Shown here piece by piece: positions 34,038 through 45,855 of a stretch of 64,000 bases of DNA. The position numbers and the translations under genes were made by a program. Source of the stretch: Microstegium vimineum (taxonomy: Eukaryota > Streptophyta > Magnoliopsida > Poales > Poaceae); assembly GCA_022036555.1 (NCBI GenBank), contig CM039133.1, positions 44,282,718 through 44,346,717 of the forward strand, read 5' to 3'. The notes beneath the pieces were generated by a model. It had not been told where the DNA came from and searched no databases. It was given only the letters and a program-made list of their open reading frames with translations. The stretch's first letter is position 1, and each line of letters begins with the position of its first letter.

Positions 34038-34300
34038 AAAGGCGTCAGACGCTGCCGTCGGACGCTCGGCGACAAATGCCTCAGCGTCCGTTGCGATCGT
34101 CCGTTGATTAAACGTTGCCTGTCTGCGGGGTGACGGACGCTCACCAGCGTCCATCACGGAGCATCCGACGCGGTCAATGCGTCAAGGCGTTTTACACCTG
34201 TTGTGTAAGCCCGACGGACGATGCCGTCGGACGCTGTCCAGCGTCCGTCGCTATCCGACGGAGTGTCCGTCGCTCGGATCCGGAGCGTCCGTCGCGGACT
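34038..34300 (+). repeat. Internal GACGGACGC / GCGTCCGTC array before the third ORF
   Basis: Same unit type as in the SIRE-like LTRs (GCCGTCGGACGCTC, CAGCGTCCGTCGC, GAGCGTCCGTCGCG), but located between pol and the third ORF, far from either LTR. It gives way to a CT-rich leader. Confidence 0.8.
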
Positions 34301-35168
34301 TAACAGGCGCAAATGTTTTTGAAAACCTCCTTCTCCCTCTCGGTCGGTTCACTCCACTCCGTACGTCGTCGCTGCTGCGCCCCAACCCTAACCGCCGTCG
34401 CTTTCCACTCGCTCTCCAACGCGCAGCCGCCCTTCAGTGTGCCGCCCTCTGCCGCCTCCTGTTCGCCGCCGGCGGTCCTCGTGCTTGCACCACCGCCTTC
34501 CTTCTCCACCGTGCCACCGCGCCTCTCCCATGCTCTCTCTGCGCGTGCGTTTCAAGCCACGCAGAGGAGTTCTTTCTTCGTCGTGGTGCTGCCTTGAGGA
34601 TTTGTGGGGTGGGCATTACTTCCTCCCTGGAATGTGCTTATCCCTTGCTGTGAACCCCTCTCTTCAGAGGTGATTCTCCTCCCTCTCTTGATTGTTCTCT
34701 CTTCAAGTTAGGGTTTGTTCCAAATCAAGCAAAGCTTCCTCAAATTCCCTGTGCTCATCTTGATCCTTTCAATTTCCTATGTGCTTAGGTTGCGGAGTGT
34801 GGCAATTTGACCGAGATTCTTCCCTTTTCTATCTTGTTTGGTCACAGTGACAGAGGTATGGCATGGACAGATTCGATTCCACACGTATCCCTTTCATGCT
34901 CTCAATTAGACCCACTTTCCTCTAATTATTGCTTACATGTTATATACCCTTTCTATCTAATCGAGTAGGGTCAGTGGCAGTGAACTCGGGGCAAAGCCCG
35001 CGAGTAAGGAATGAGACAAAACCTCAAGAGGACAGTCCAGGGCCGGAGAGCCATTCTTGATAGTCTAATTTGCTCAGTGGATTGTCAGTTGGCAGTGGGC
35101 AGTTGGTTTGTTCTGTGGTTGGCTCGGGGATTCTTTGTCAGTGACACTTGTTCTTCTCGTGGCCGACA
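34301..35168 (+). other. CT-rich leader upstream of the third ORF of Copia-3
   Basis: GC- and pyrimidine-rich for 350 bp (CTCCTTCTCCCTCTC, many CGCCG runs), then T-rich. Layout resembles a grass 5' UTR with a possible leader intron (AGGTGATTCTCC near 34670 as donor-like, TGACAG near 34850 as acceptor-like). Short open frames have no recognised domain. Interpretation is inference. Confidence 0.4.
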
Positions 35169-37860
35169 ATGCCACGGACGAAGAATGCCGGCCCCGTCCC
35201 CGGTAGTGGTGGTGACCCTCCACCTCCACCGCGTCCTCCCACCGACCGGGGAAAGGGCAAGAAGCAGCTCATGTCAAGGAAGAGGAAGAGGCCGCTTATG
35301 GATCCAGACTCAGTGGCAGCCATAGCAGTGGCAGAGGAAGTAGAGCGTGTAGAGCAGGGTGGACGTCGCACCGGTTTGAGGCTCTCGCCTCGCCGTGGAG
35401 CGCGCCGTGAGTCCCCCTCGCGTCCAGAGACAGAACCCCAGAGGCTACTGAGACAGAGGAGGCAGAGCAGGTTCCAGAGACAGAGAAAATAGAGTTCGCG
35501 GGTCACTCTTCGATTGGTGAGCTGATGGCTCACAGAGTTACTCGCTCACGTGGGTCCGGAGCTCCCGACAGTCCACCAGGACCACATCTACCAGACCCCG
35601 TCAGACAGCAGGTTTAAGTGCTTACAGTGAAGCAGGTGCAGCTTCTTCGGTTTGTGGACTTCCAGACCTAGTTCCCTCCTCAGAGAGACCCTCGTGCCAT
35701 TCCTCCGTTTTACACACCTCTGCATGAGGATTTCTACCGAGGCTACGTTCAGAAAGACGCACCCCTTCGTGCACACCGCATGTGTCCACTTTGGCGCATT
35801 GAGAGTGTCGATGGTCCAGATATATTGCAGCATCTTCAGTACCTTCAGGGTTTGACTGAGTTGATGGGAGGAGCCTGCACATACTAGGAGGACTGGGTTC
35901 GACAGTTCTACGCGTCCCTGTGGATCTCACCTGACCACACGTTCTTTCACTATGGCTTCAGAGGTCGAGACTACAGAGTCACAGCTCAAAAGTTCAGGGA
36001 GATCTTCCATTGGAGGCCTCAGAGATGAGGATCCACAGTCTGTGTTATGGGGATCAGGAGGCACCTCATCGACCTCACGATGGGATAGTGCCATCTACAG
36101 ACTACGTGACGCCCTGCTTTCTGCAGCCCTTCACTGAGGGTTCGAGCCGTACTCCACGTGACCACAGACCACTTGCTCGAACTCTCCACGAGGCTTTGAG
36201 GAGGACTATATTACCCGGAGTAGGAGCTCGTGACACACTCACTCGCCTTCAGTTGTGGCTCCTAGCTCATGTAATCAGAATGGAGAAGTTTGATTTGTGG
36301 GACTTGATAGTCAACGAGCTGGAGGACATCATAGCAGCAGGCTTCCGTGGGCACTAGCAGTTTCAGTATGCCCACTGGATCTCTTACCTGATGGTCTCCA
36401 GGGTCGGGTCACCTTCCATGATTACCACCCTTACCCGGTCAGGCACAGTGTTCCCTGAGTACCAGATGGCCCAGTTGGTCATCCATGGGAACCTTCCTCG
36501 CCCCAGTCGAGTTTACCGTCCAGGCACCAGCAGACAGGAGTGCCACCACAGACTGAGGAGCAGACATATGCTACAGTTGAGCCGATCTCTCAGGCAGATC
36601 TTGCGGATCTTGATGCACAGATTGATGCAGCTGCCGATGCTACCTACAGAGAGGACACAACCTCTGACAGCTCGGATGAGGACTACAGACCTATCCCCGA
36701 GTTTGGACCTATGTCTCATGACCACGAGGCAGGTGGATCAGGTGCAGCTCCAGCTCCAGCCTCAGGTACTTCAGAGTCCACCTTACTTACCATCCTTACG
36801 AGGATGCAAGAGGAGCAGTCACGATAGGCTCAAGAGCAGAGGAGGCATGCTGAGGAGGTTAGGAGACTCACAGCTCAGCAGCTAGCAGCTCAGGCTCTAG
36901 CTCTGGCCAGACATGACGAGTTTTAGAGACAGTTCCTGTCCTATTAGATTCAGCAGGCTGAGATTCAAAAGACCCAGACTCAGTTGCTAGAGCGTCTTCT
37001 CAGTTCGAGCTCCGGGCCGTCTTACACTCCACAGCTCCAGTTGCCCAGAGTCTCCCAGCAGTAGTTCACCTCCCAGGCATAGACACCTCCTGTGGTTGTC
37101 CCGACTCCATCGTTACAGCCTAGCGGGCTTCAGAGTCAGCCACCAGCTTCGCCTATGTTTCAGACGCCGATGACTCAGGTGTCATTGTGGTGAGCTTCCC
37201 CTAGTGACTTCTAGATTGGATTCACTCCTACCCGGGGGGCTACCATTGAGGAGACTACACGAGGCTTCACAGCTACCTATAGAAAGATCACTGCAGAGGA
37301 CTCACTAGCAGTAGCAGCTCTAGAGACTCAGCTCTCAGAGGAGCACCCTCCGATGGCAGGCACCTACTTGTCCTCTGTTGCATCGTCGGAGGCCGCGCCA
37401 GACTGCTCGACCCAAACAGTCACTACTCCACCTCGGGTTGCAGTTCAGACAGAGTCTACTATTGTCGCAGCCGAGGTAGTTGAGACAGAGAGTCAGTTGG
37501 CAGTAGATGTCGGGGCAGTCACAGTGGCAGTGTCCTCATCACTTCACTCTCAGAGCCAACCAACAGAGCTTGTTGAAGCAGTCACTCTTGCAGCTCTGGC
37601 AGTGACTACATCCCCAGCGCCTCACGTGTTCACTCGTCGGGCTCCTAGACCCGCTATCACAGAGACAGGGGGAGCCAGGAGAGTCAGCTATAGCTTCCAA
37701 GACAACAGCTCCAGATCTAGAGGTCACCCCAGCTGAGCCTACACTAGCAGAGACAGAGGCAGATGCTAAGTGAGATGAGTCAGATCTTCAGGACTTCATC
37801 ATGATTGACCGCAAGGCTGCAGCTACCTCGGCTCCACACCCAGCTCCAGATGCTTAGTTT
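35169..37860 (+). pseudogene. Third (post-pol, env-like position) ORF of Copia-3, broken
   Basis: About 890 codons when frames are followed. The ATG at 35169 opens MPRTKNAGPVPGSGGDPPPP, a proline-rich head and a basic KSRKRKRP-like patch (MSRKRKRPLMD) that could be a nuclear signal. A conserved-looking globular part follows (about 35660-36370): PPFYTPLHEDFYRGYVQ, APLRAHRMCPLWRIE, DWVRQFYASLWISPDH, FRGRDYRVTAQKFREIF, IHSLCYGDQEAP, PRDHRPLARTLHEALRRT, LQLWLLAHVIRMEKFD. The rest is Gln/Ser/Pro/Thr-rich with a coiled coil near 36800-37000. No signal peptide or membrane span seen, so not a typical envelope. The FYA...VRG-like layout recalls 'putative plant transposon protein' families; unproven. 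Frameshifts near 35430 and 36010 and about ten stops, mostly TAG. Confidence 0.6.
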
Positions 37861-38336
37861 TTGATGCTAGACGCCAAAGGGGGAGAGAGGGTCGAGTATC
37901 AGATATAAGGGGAGAGTTGTGAGATAGGGGATTTGTTTCTTTCTTGTGTGCTTATTTTCCCCGTACTCATATCATCATATCTACCCTTCATGCATTGTAT
38001 TTATGTGTGTTGTTTGATGTTTGTGAGATACTCTCCTATGTGTGACATACTCTTGATTATCACTAATACATATTGTGAGTTGTCACTTGTTCATGATATG
38101 TCTCTTTGATCAAATGTAATTGAGCTTCCGCGCCATACTCCGATATATTTGTGAGAATATCATGAGGTACTCCAATTCTATTTCATATCCTTGAGTACCA
38201 TGTTTGTGGCTTGGCTTGGATGAGCAAGTAGTGTTCAATCTTATTCTCTAACCCTTGCTCAACCAACTAAGTCACTTGAAATCCTAACCTTTCAACTCTT
38301 ATATCTTATACTCGAAGATTATTGTCGTCAATCACC
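37861..38336 (+). other. Copia-3 3' untranslated region with an extra purine tract
   Basis: The tract CCAAAGGGGGAGAGAGG (37872-37888) lies directly after the third ORF, about 465 bp before the terminal tract. The rest is AT-rich and noncoding. Confidence 0.6.
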
Positions 38337-38350
38337 AAAAAGGGGGAGAT
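38337..38350 (+). other. Polypurine tract of Copia-3
   Basis: AAAAAGGGGGAGAT abuts the 3' LTR at 38351; plus-strand primer site. Confidence 0.85.
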
Positions 38351-38964
38351 TGAAGAATCATGGCCCTATTGGTTTTGGTGATTAACGACAAAGAGATATT
38401 ATTATGGCTAATGTGTGTTTTGCAGAGGCTATGCGTAGCTTAGCCATAGTGATCAACATGAATGGGCATCAATGGTTATCACTTAGCCCCCAAGATGAAT
38501 ATCGTTTCGGATTTCAAAGAGACATGATGAAGACCCTAGAATGATAGGCTAAGTGTCATAAGGTGATGAAGGGCACTTAGAAATAAATAGGGCTTCTATT
38601 TGATCTTTGACCGTACTATAAAGAGGGGTTGAGACTAGTAGCTTGACTTAGGAAAGCTTCATGACTTAGGTGTGGTGCACACTTGACTTCCTTGGCTCTA
38701 AGCAAGCCTATGGTGACCGTAAGATAGCCTAGTACAGCTTCCGTATTCATCGTGACGAAAAACGAAGTTGAGAGGGCTGAGTTCTGGGCGACGGACGCTC
38801 CTAACAGAGGCGTCGGACGCTGTCCGTCGCGCCAGACAAAGGTGTCGGACGCTGGACTGGTAAATCCAGTGCGTCCGTCGGCCTTCCTGAGAGCCCTGCT
38901 TTGGCTGAGCAAAACTGAGTCCGCCGGACGCTATCCGTCGGCTTGGCGTCGGACGCAAGGAGAG
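38351..38964 (+). repeat. 3' LTR of Copia-3, left part
   Basis: Matches 24541-25155 of the 5' LTR with several substitutions per 100 bases. Interrupted at GAGAG (38960-38964) by the insertion 38965-43403. Confidence 0.9.
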
Positions 38965-41900
38965 TGTGACAGAACCGCCGAAATTATAAGAGATCAAGTA
39001 CTAAAGTAGCCGAATTAACTGCCACTAAGAGCACTTGAGCCCCTATAATCCCGGTAGTCCGCTGAGTGTCCCGAAAGACCTCGGTTAAATCAACGTCACC
39101 CCAAGGATCACGAGATTAAGTAAATACAAATCACTAAGCTCAGAGTTTGCGGCAGAATAAAATTTCATTTTAGTTCACAAATAAATAATACAAGTTTGAG
39201 TTCAAAAACCTTTTAGTGAAAACAACATAGCTTTGAAATGATTGGAAAAGTATAAGTTGAAATACATGGCTAGCTTAAATCACATCCTCCGACAACAGCA
39301 TAGAGATGAGAGAATAATATAGAATCACCGTGCCCACCGGTGGTTAGCCACACTTCCAGCAGTATGAGACCTTCACCTGCAACAAGGTGGGATAAACCCT
39401 GAGTACTCGAATGTACTCAGCTAGACTTACCCGTCTAACTGAAAATAAAGGACTCCAAGGATATACATGACTTTATCTGGAGTTGGGTAAGCTCTGCTTT
39501 GCGGAAATGCTTAATTAAAGGAGTTCACTTTAATGATTAGATGAGCAGTCATCTTTTATCCTACTAATTATCTCTAGGTTATTGCACCTGTACTAGAGCA
39601 CTCACTTGATCTACTCAAACAATATAATAATATATATCCAATTCCTTCATCAATATTTTAGTAGAACCATTACGATGTCACATGGAGTTGTACCATGGTG
39701 AAGCTCAACATAATCCCCCATATCCAGTGGGGGCGGCAATTCGAATCGATATACACCAGCTGGTAAGATTACCTTTAACACACGCCCACGCTTTCCCCGT
39801 TAGGTCCATGCATTGGGTTACCGCTCAACGAAGTCCAGGTGGTAACCGTCGTGGGCTCGCATTGGTCCACCCAATTGTAGAAATCAGTTGGCCACCACGG
39901 GTAGATCGTATCTACAAACTAGAGGGTGCTCACAGCAGATTGAGCGCCGGCCCGGACAGTGTTTACTCGGCTTCGAGGTCGATACTCACAACGGCCCCTA
40001 TGTGAAAGGGCGCATTCAAAGATGTAAGAGGGCCACCATCGTGTACAAACCTATACGATCCAACGGACGGACTGCCCCCAAGTCTTGACCACTTGGTGCA
40101 CTTGCCTTCCAGTTGGCCGTATTCATTACTACCATTGGTTCTTTCCACGATAGCAAATATAGCCAACCGTGATAGTATTACCCCCATGGGATAATATAAA
40201 CATAAAATATAAAAGTAACCATTTATACTAAGCAGGCTAAGCGGTTGCTTTTACTTTTATTAACAGGGTAACAAGGTAGGTGAAACAATAATCAAGGAAG
40301 GTAATGCATCAATTTGGGATTTAAACAACTCCTGTCACCTAATGCATCACAGTATAAAATACTCAAGTAGATTAATTGTAAATAATGAGAGGCTTAAGAA
40401 TGCTCCGGGGCTTGCCTGGGACCAACACTAGGTTAGTGTTTGTTAGAGGTCACTCGCTTGGCGAGCACCTTGCAGATACTTCAATCTTCTGCGAACTTCG
40501 TCCATCAACACCATCTTCGGTTTAGCTCCATGCGTCACGTCCTTCACGTACTTATCGCACCTAAATGAAATGCACATGCGTATGTATGAATGTGAGGCAA
40601 AGGTAACACGAACTACGTATATAACCATTTAACACAAGCACAAGATCCTACATGATATACGCATAAGCACTTGGAATATTTATCAAAGTATCACTCGAAC
40701 ATAACATAAGCAATACAAGTTCATTTCATGACATACCTAGTTACTTATAACTAGTTAGTTAATTATTACCCAACTTAACATAGAAGATAGCAAGCACATA
40801 GAGCATGGTATATTATTAATAAAAAGTCACACCATGGCACGTATTCATCCATCAACATTTACTTAACAAAATCAACTAGCACGGACAAGTTAAGATAACT
40901 AACTTAGATAAGCAACTTTGGGATAGCACACTGCAGTCACGGTTTAAGCCATAACTGGAGTTATATTAATCCGGCAAATATGATTCATATACATATATAA
41001 ATCTAATTAATGTGTCTACAACTTTCTTAGCAACATGCAAAGGTAATTAAGTAATTAAGCAACTCGAATTAATTAAGAAGGCAGCTCTGTCCAAAACAGC
41101 TACAGATTTGACACTGCTTCTTAGAACAGTCATAACTCAAGATCTACAACTCCTAAAAATATGAATCAAGACAATATGGAAAGCTTATAAAAAGAACTAC
41201 AAATTATTCCACACTAGCAATTCATTATTCAAAGCTTAACATAGTTTAAAACCACTTTGAATCAGATCTGTCCAGAGATTTGGGCAGATTCAACTTGCAA
41301 CTTAACAAATACATATATCTCAAACTACTGCAGATATGGCCATGAAAGTTTAACACAAGACAGGTAGTAATATTATATACAACTTTGGTATTCATCACAT
41401 CAACAGAAAACATCATTTGAGACATGATAAAATTTATTTTCTAACAACTATGCATGCAGCCAAAACAGCAATATAACAAACTTGTTATTTTTATAAATCA
41501 TAAACCATTCAACAAACAGTCCTAAAACTTTAACCAAACATCATTCATCATATAAGTAATACATCATAATTATTTCATAATTTTTGGAGCAATTATTAAC
41601 TGCGATAAATATTTAATTCACCCTATCAAGCTTTTAGAGCAGCCAGCACAAAAACATTTTTATCACAAATAAATTAAACTAAAACATATCATGCAACAGA
41701 TCTAGTGCCTAGAGAATTTAACAAGGATTCCAAAAAGTTCAAAAACACATTCATACAATTTTTCTACGAATTATTACGAATTTCCAAAGATCTACTGCAT
41801 AAAGGGATAAATAAAACGGGAAAAAGAGAAAGTGCACTATTCAGCACTATTCATCTGAGTCATAGGGTTTGCAGTTAGGCCTCTGATTTCTGTCGAATTT

Positions 41901-43403
41901 GAACACGAAGCCCTTGACGTGAACTGGAACAGAGGAGGCGTCGAGGCTTGTTGTTCCCGGCCGGAGGAGACTCGCCGGGGTCGGGGGAGTGGTGCGGGAG
42001 CACGAGGGGACCCGTGCGCACCTGCTGGTGGCCGCATATGGCCACGAGGCGGGTCGCGGTGACCCGGCCACGCACGCGACAGCCGCGGCGGGCTACTGCA
42101 CGGCGGCGGCGCTGCTCCCAGCGACAAGGGCTCCCTCGAGCGCGAGCGGGGCACCGAGGAGAACTAGGAGGAGGCGGAGGCAGTGCCGACTAGGCGCAGG
42201 GGTGCTCGAAGGCAAGGGACAGCAGCAGCGCGAGCTCGGCCATGGCGGCCATGGTGGGAAAACTCGCGTTCCCGCGATTTGGAAGCGAGAAAGAGAGGGC
42301 TGAGGGTGAGGGCGAGTGCCAGAGAGAGAGAGGAGGTCTCGGCGTCCTCCCTTGAGGCCGCAGGGGCGCAGAGGCACGCGGCGCGGGGGTAGAGACTCGA
42401 GGGCACGCGGCGCGCGCTGCTCTGCATGGTCGCCACGCACTGCCCACGCGGCGCCCGTTGAGGCATTTCGTCGAACACGTGGCGTGCGCCAAAGTGGCCG
42501 GCGTGGGAGACAATTTTGGGCCACTTCCCGGCCGAATTTGGAGATGGGCCGAGTACGAAAGTTGCAGCCCACAAGCTCCTCTACATTTCTCGTTTAGCAA
42601 CCAAAACCATTTGATCAACAGATTAGTGTCTAATCAAGTTCCAAACTGCTAGTGTCAATGAATTGATAGCGGTTACGGAAACTTAAAATTAACCAACAAA
42701 CCAAAGTCAAATGGATCCCAACGTTTTGCAGGGTCTTCTCCAAAACATGTGTCCCAACTCTTATATTCGGCTCAACTCAAGTTTCTTAACAAAAATTAGA
42801 GAACGTGGCTTGCCAACCTAGTTGACACTGCATTTCAGACTTAGCCAAAATTTAACTCTTGAAAACAGCAGCAGATTCAATTTCGGAGCCTCCATTTGAC
42901 AATCTTGGAGGGAGATTCAGGCCTGGGTCGTTAAACAAAGTTTGTGATAAGCATTTTGATCTGCCACTTTTCTTTAAGTACCATCCTCATATCTTGTACC
43001 AAAAATGCATTTCCACTTTGATCAAAGTATCATCAGAGAAAGCATAAATTGGGGTTTTGAGCCGATCGGGGTATTTTCTCCACTTTTGCTCAACACAAAC
43101 CCTTCATAACTTTTGTTGTAGAATTCATCTGGCGTATTTCGGGAAAGGTTGCAAGACTTGATTGAACTCGTATAATTATATCCGATTTATAAAGTAAACC
43201 GGGTAATTATAAAAGTCGTCATTCCATGTGGCGTTTTAATTCCAAAGTCCACGAAACTTTTCCAATAATTCATATAGATAGAAATAGAGATAAGGAACAT
43301 AAAGTAATTACCTTATCATATATTCCCAATATATGAACTAGGGTTTCTGATTATCGGTTGATCCGATATAAATAGGCTTAATCACTTTTTAAGGGGTGTT
43401 ACA
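38965..43403 (-). mobile_element. Long-LTR insertion (4.4 kb, probable gypsy solo LTR) in the Copia-3 3' LTR
   Basis: Plus-strand ends TGTGACAGAACCGCC...GGGGTGTTACA, flanked by GAGAG (38960-38964 and 43404-43408). No direct repeat of its ends inside and no pol motifs, so it looks like one very long LTR in minus orientation (TGTAACACCCC start). The text at 39360-39420 (CCTGAGTACTCGAATGTACTC) is a stretch I associate with gypsy LTRs of grasses. A GC-rich block at 41900-42570 yields long overlapping frames in several frames with biased composition (Arg/Ala/Pro) and no domain; I do not call a gene there. An internally deleted (LARD-like) element is the alternative. Confidence 0.7.
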
Positions 43404-43408
43404 GAGAG

Positions 43409-44328
43409 CGTCCGTCGGCCTTCTAGTAGGGCTGTTTTCAACCCAGCTACAGCCAGAGCGTCGGACGCTAAGGCAGAGCATCTGTCGCCCCTGCGATGGA
43501 GCATCCGTCGCTGGGATAAGCGTGTCAGAGCTAGCTGTTGGGCAGGGCGACGGAGCGTCCATCGCCAACTTAATCTGTGAGATTTCTTCAGCCCGAGGCA
43601 GTTTTTTAGAGGGGCTATTTATAGCCCACCCCTTGCCTTCCTACCTTGCCTTTGCTCATTTCAATTGCTGAGTTGCTTGAGAAGGTTGGGAAGAGAGCAA
43701 GAGCCCTAGAGAGAGAGAGAGAGAGAGAGTGATTCGCGAATCCATCCATCCTCTCATCTAGTTCATCCAAGAGTTCAAGTGTGCATCCTCTAGTTGTGAA
43801 GCTTGAGTGAGTCAAGTGAAGATCAAGGTTTGTTACTCTTGGTGATCGACATCACCTAGACGGTCTGGTGGTGCTTCGGAGGAAGGTGATCGCCGGAGGA
43901 TTGTCGGCGGCCCTTCTCCATCGACTTGTGATCGGTTGTGGGCGATTCACCGAGCCGGAGTGGCGAAGAATCAGCCCGTAAAGAGCACTCATCCCTTGCG
44001 CGAGATTGAGGGGGAGCAATACCTTGCGAGGTGCTCCAACAAGGACTAGGGGGAGTGTCGACTCCTCGATACCTCGGCAAAACATCGCCATGTCAAGCAT
44101 CTCTTTCCCTAGCTCTTTCATACCGCATTACATTCCGCACTTATTCTAAATTCATACTAGAATTGTGTAGGGTGTTCTACCTTTCATTGGCTTGCTACCA
44201 CTTTCTAGCTAGGACACACTTGCGGTAGGCACTAGGGGGTAATTGGCATTGCTAGGATTTCATATTGCTTTAGAAATTTGAAATAAGCCCAATTCATCCC
44301 CCCCCTCTTGGGCATCTTGATCTTTTCA
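43409..44328 (+). repeat. 3' LTR of Copia-3, right part
   Basis: Continues the LTR after the GAGAG duplication and matches 25160-26080. Carries the TATA-like CTATTTATAG (43615-43624) and a (GA)n run at 43711-43729 longer than in the 5' LTR. Ends at CA 44328, then CTCCC. Confidence 0.9.
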
Positions 44329-45130
44329 CTCCCCCTCATCCATGTCAATAAGATTTATAGGCTCCTGAAGGACAGATTCCACATTATCATTCATTGTTGC
44401 CATAGGAGGAATAACAACAGGTGTTGGCACCACAATGTCTTGCGTTGCCGGTGTAACAAGTAATTCAAAAAATGGTTCCTGAGTCATCGGAGTGGGAACA
44501 AACACCCGCTTCTCCTCAAGATCAATCTTTTGAGCTACCACGCTCCCCTTCATCATTTCATTTTCTAGGAAGACAACATGTCTCATTTCCACAAACTTTC
44601 TAAATTTGTCTAGACAGTAGAAACGAAAACCTTTTGACTTTTCAGGGTAGCCAATCAAATGGCAACTCACTGTTTTGGGGTCCAATTTCCCAATATTTGG
44701 GTTAAACACTTTAGCCTCAGCATGGCTCTCCCCCACACTCAAATGGTTTAGTGAGGGTACTTTTCATGTCCACAACTCATATGGGGTATGCCGACCATAG
44801 TACTCCCCTCCACGGTCGGATAGTACTATCTTTATCTTTAAGTTGTGGTTGTTTTCAACTTCAAATTTAAATATCTTAAAACATTTGTGAATTTTATGAA
44901 TGAGTCAAACAATCCACACTCTTTACAGGAAAAGGACCACATAGATCTATGTGAATTATCTGTAGAATTCCTGCACTTCATTTGACATCTTTCTATTACA
45001 TGCATTGTTATCTGAGAACTCTAATGGAGGAAGAATCACATTCTTAACTAGTTCTCAACTAGTCTTTCTATTCTCCCCCTCGAAATATGGCTCAAATGAT
45101 AATGTCATAATTTCGACAACACATCTTGAG
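44329..45130 (-). pseudogene. Copia-2 integrase C-terminal region
   Basis: Minus strand: YELWT near 44780, then AEAKVFNPNIGKLDPKTVSCHLIGYPEKSKGFRFYC and RHVVFLENEM, typical of the region after the copia integrase core, and a variable acidic tail reaching 44329, where Copia-3 is inserted. Right of 44800 the frame decays into short recognisable shreds. The core DDE residues cannot be placed with confidence. Confidence 0.75.
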
Positions 45131-45855
45131 TTCTCTTTTATTTTCTATTTTGTTTCATTGACGAGGATACATCGTTGCATATAACATTTACATTATCGCA
45201 TACAACGTTCAAATAATCACATACAACCATCATATCATCACATAGTGATAAACAGTAAATCTCATTTTGTAAGATAACAATATCAACACTTGCATTATTC
45301 AAATGTTATCTTACATCAACCATCAACCATTTCTAAAATGGCAATCAATTACATCATTGTTCAAATATGAAACATTAATCAAGTATGAACCGACTCTCTA
45401 TGACCATGTCATACTCTGGGATTAAGCTCACTATCGCAGGCTCAGTCGGGTTTTTATCATTGTTAAACATTTCTAATTGGCAATGAGTCATTCCCTATGC
45501 TCAAAATCATGGGATATCTTTCGAATTGGCAATGTGCATGCCCACGCGTGCTGCTGCTCCCTTGTCGCACATGCAGCTCAGCAGTCCAGCAGCACGAGCA
45601 GCAGCGCAGCCCCAGCAGCAGCGCACGTGGCCCAGCAGCAGCTCATGCTCGCGGCCCAGCAAGCGCGCACAGCCAGCAGGCGCTGGCGCTCCCTCGTGGC
45701 CCAGCAGCATTCGCATGCTTGCACTGCAGCCCAGCAGCACTCGCGTGCTTGCACTACAGCCCAGCAGCTCAGCTTGCTATACGGCCATCCTTGGCCGTCC
45801 ATTTAATCCTACGGCTGAGCAAGCATTTCGCTGGATCAAAACCGGAGAGCGTGAA
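45131..45855 (-). other. Copia-2 5' remnant: AT-rich stretch and CAGCAG-rich low complexity
   Basis: 45131-45480 is AT-rich with no domain. 45560-45780 is dominated by GCCCAGCAGC-type units in irregular tandem; the frames there are Gln/Ala/Ser-rich products of the repeat. Possibly a diverged LTR or leader of Copia-2, since LTR homology starts at about 45856. Confidence 0.5.

Larger units (their letters stand above)
24541..44328 (+). mobile_element. Copia-3: 19.8-kb SIRE/Maximus-like element with a post-pol third ORF
   Basis: TGAAGAATCATGG...TCTTTTCA, flanked by CTCCC at both ends. Order: 5' LTR, PBS, gag with two knuckles, protease, integrase, RT, RNase H, GC array, long leader, third ORF, polypurine tracts, 3' LTR. 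Without the two nested insertions (29117-30907 and 38965-43403, with their duplications) it is about 13.5 kb. The pol motifs (FVSQPPGFEDP, ALSTAKAEYIA) and the extra ORF fit SIRE/Maximus. The LTRs show several differences per 100 bases, and the genes are broken, so it is not recent. Confidence 0.88.

Noticed and set aside
42093..42618. Overlapping GC-rich ORFs on both strands (100-160 aa)
   Set aside because: Open in several frames at once, biased to Arg/Ala/Pro, no domain, and inside a TSD-bounded long-LTR insertion.
18700..43565. GACGGACGC arrays as CRISPR or satellite
   Set aside because: Units are degenerate, irregularly spaced and in both orientations, without unique spacers; they belong to plant LTRs.
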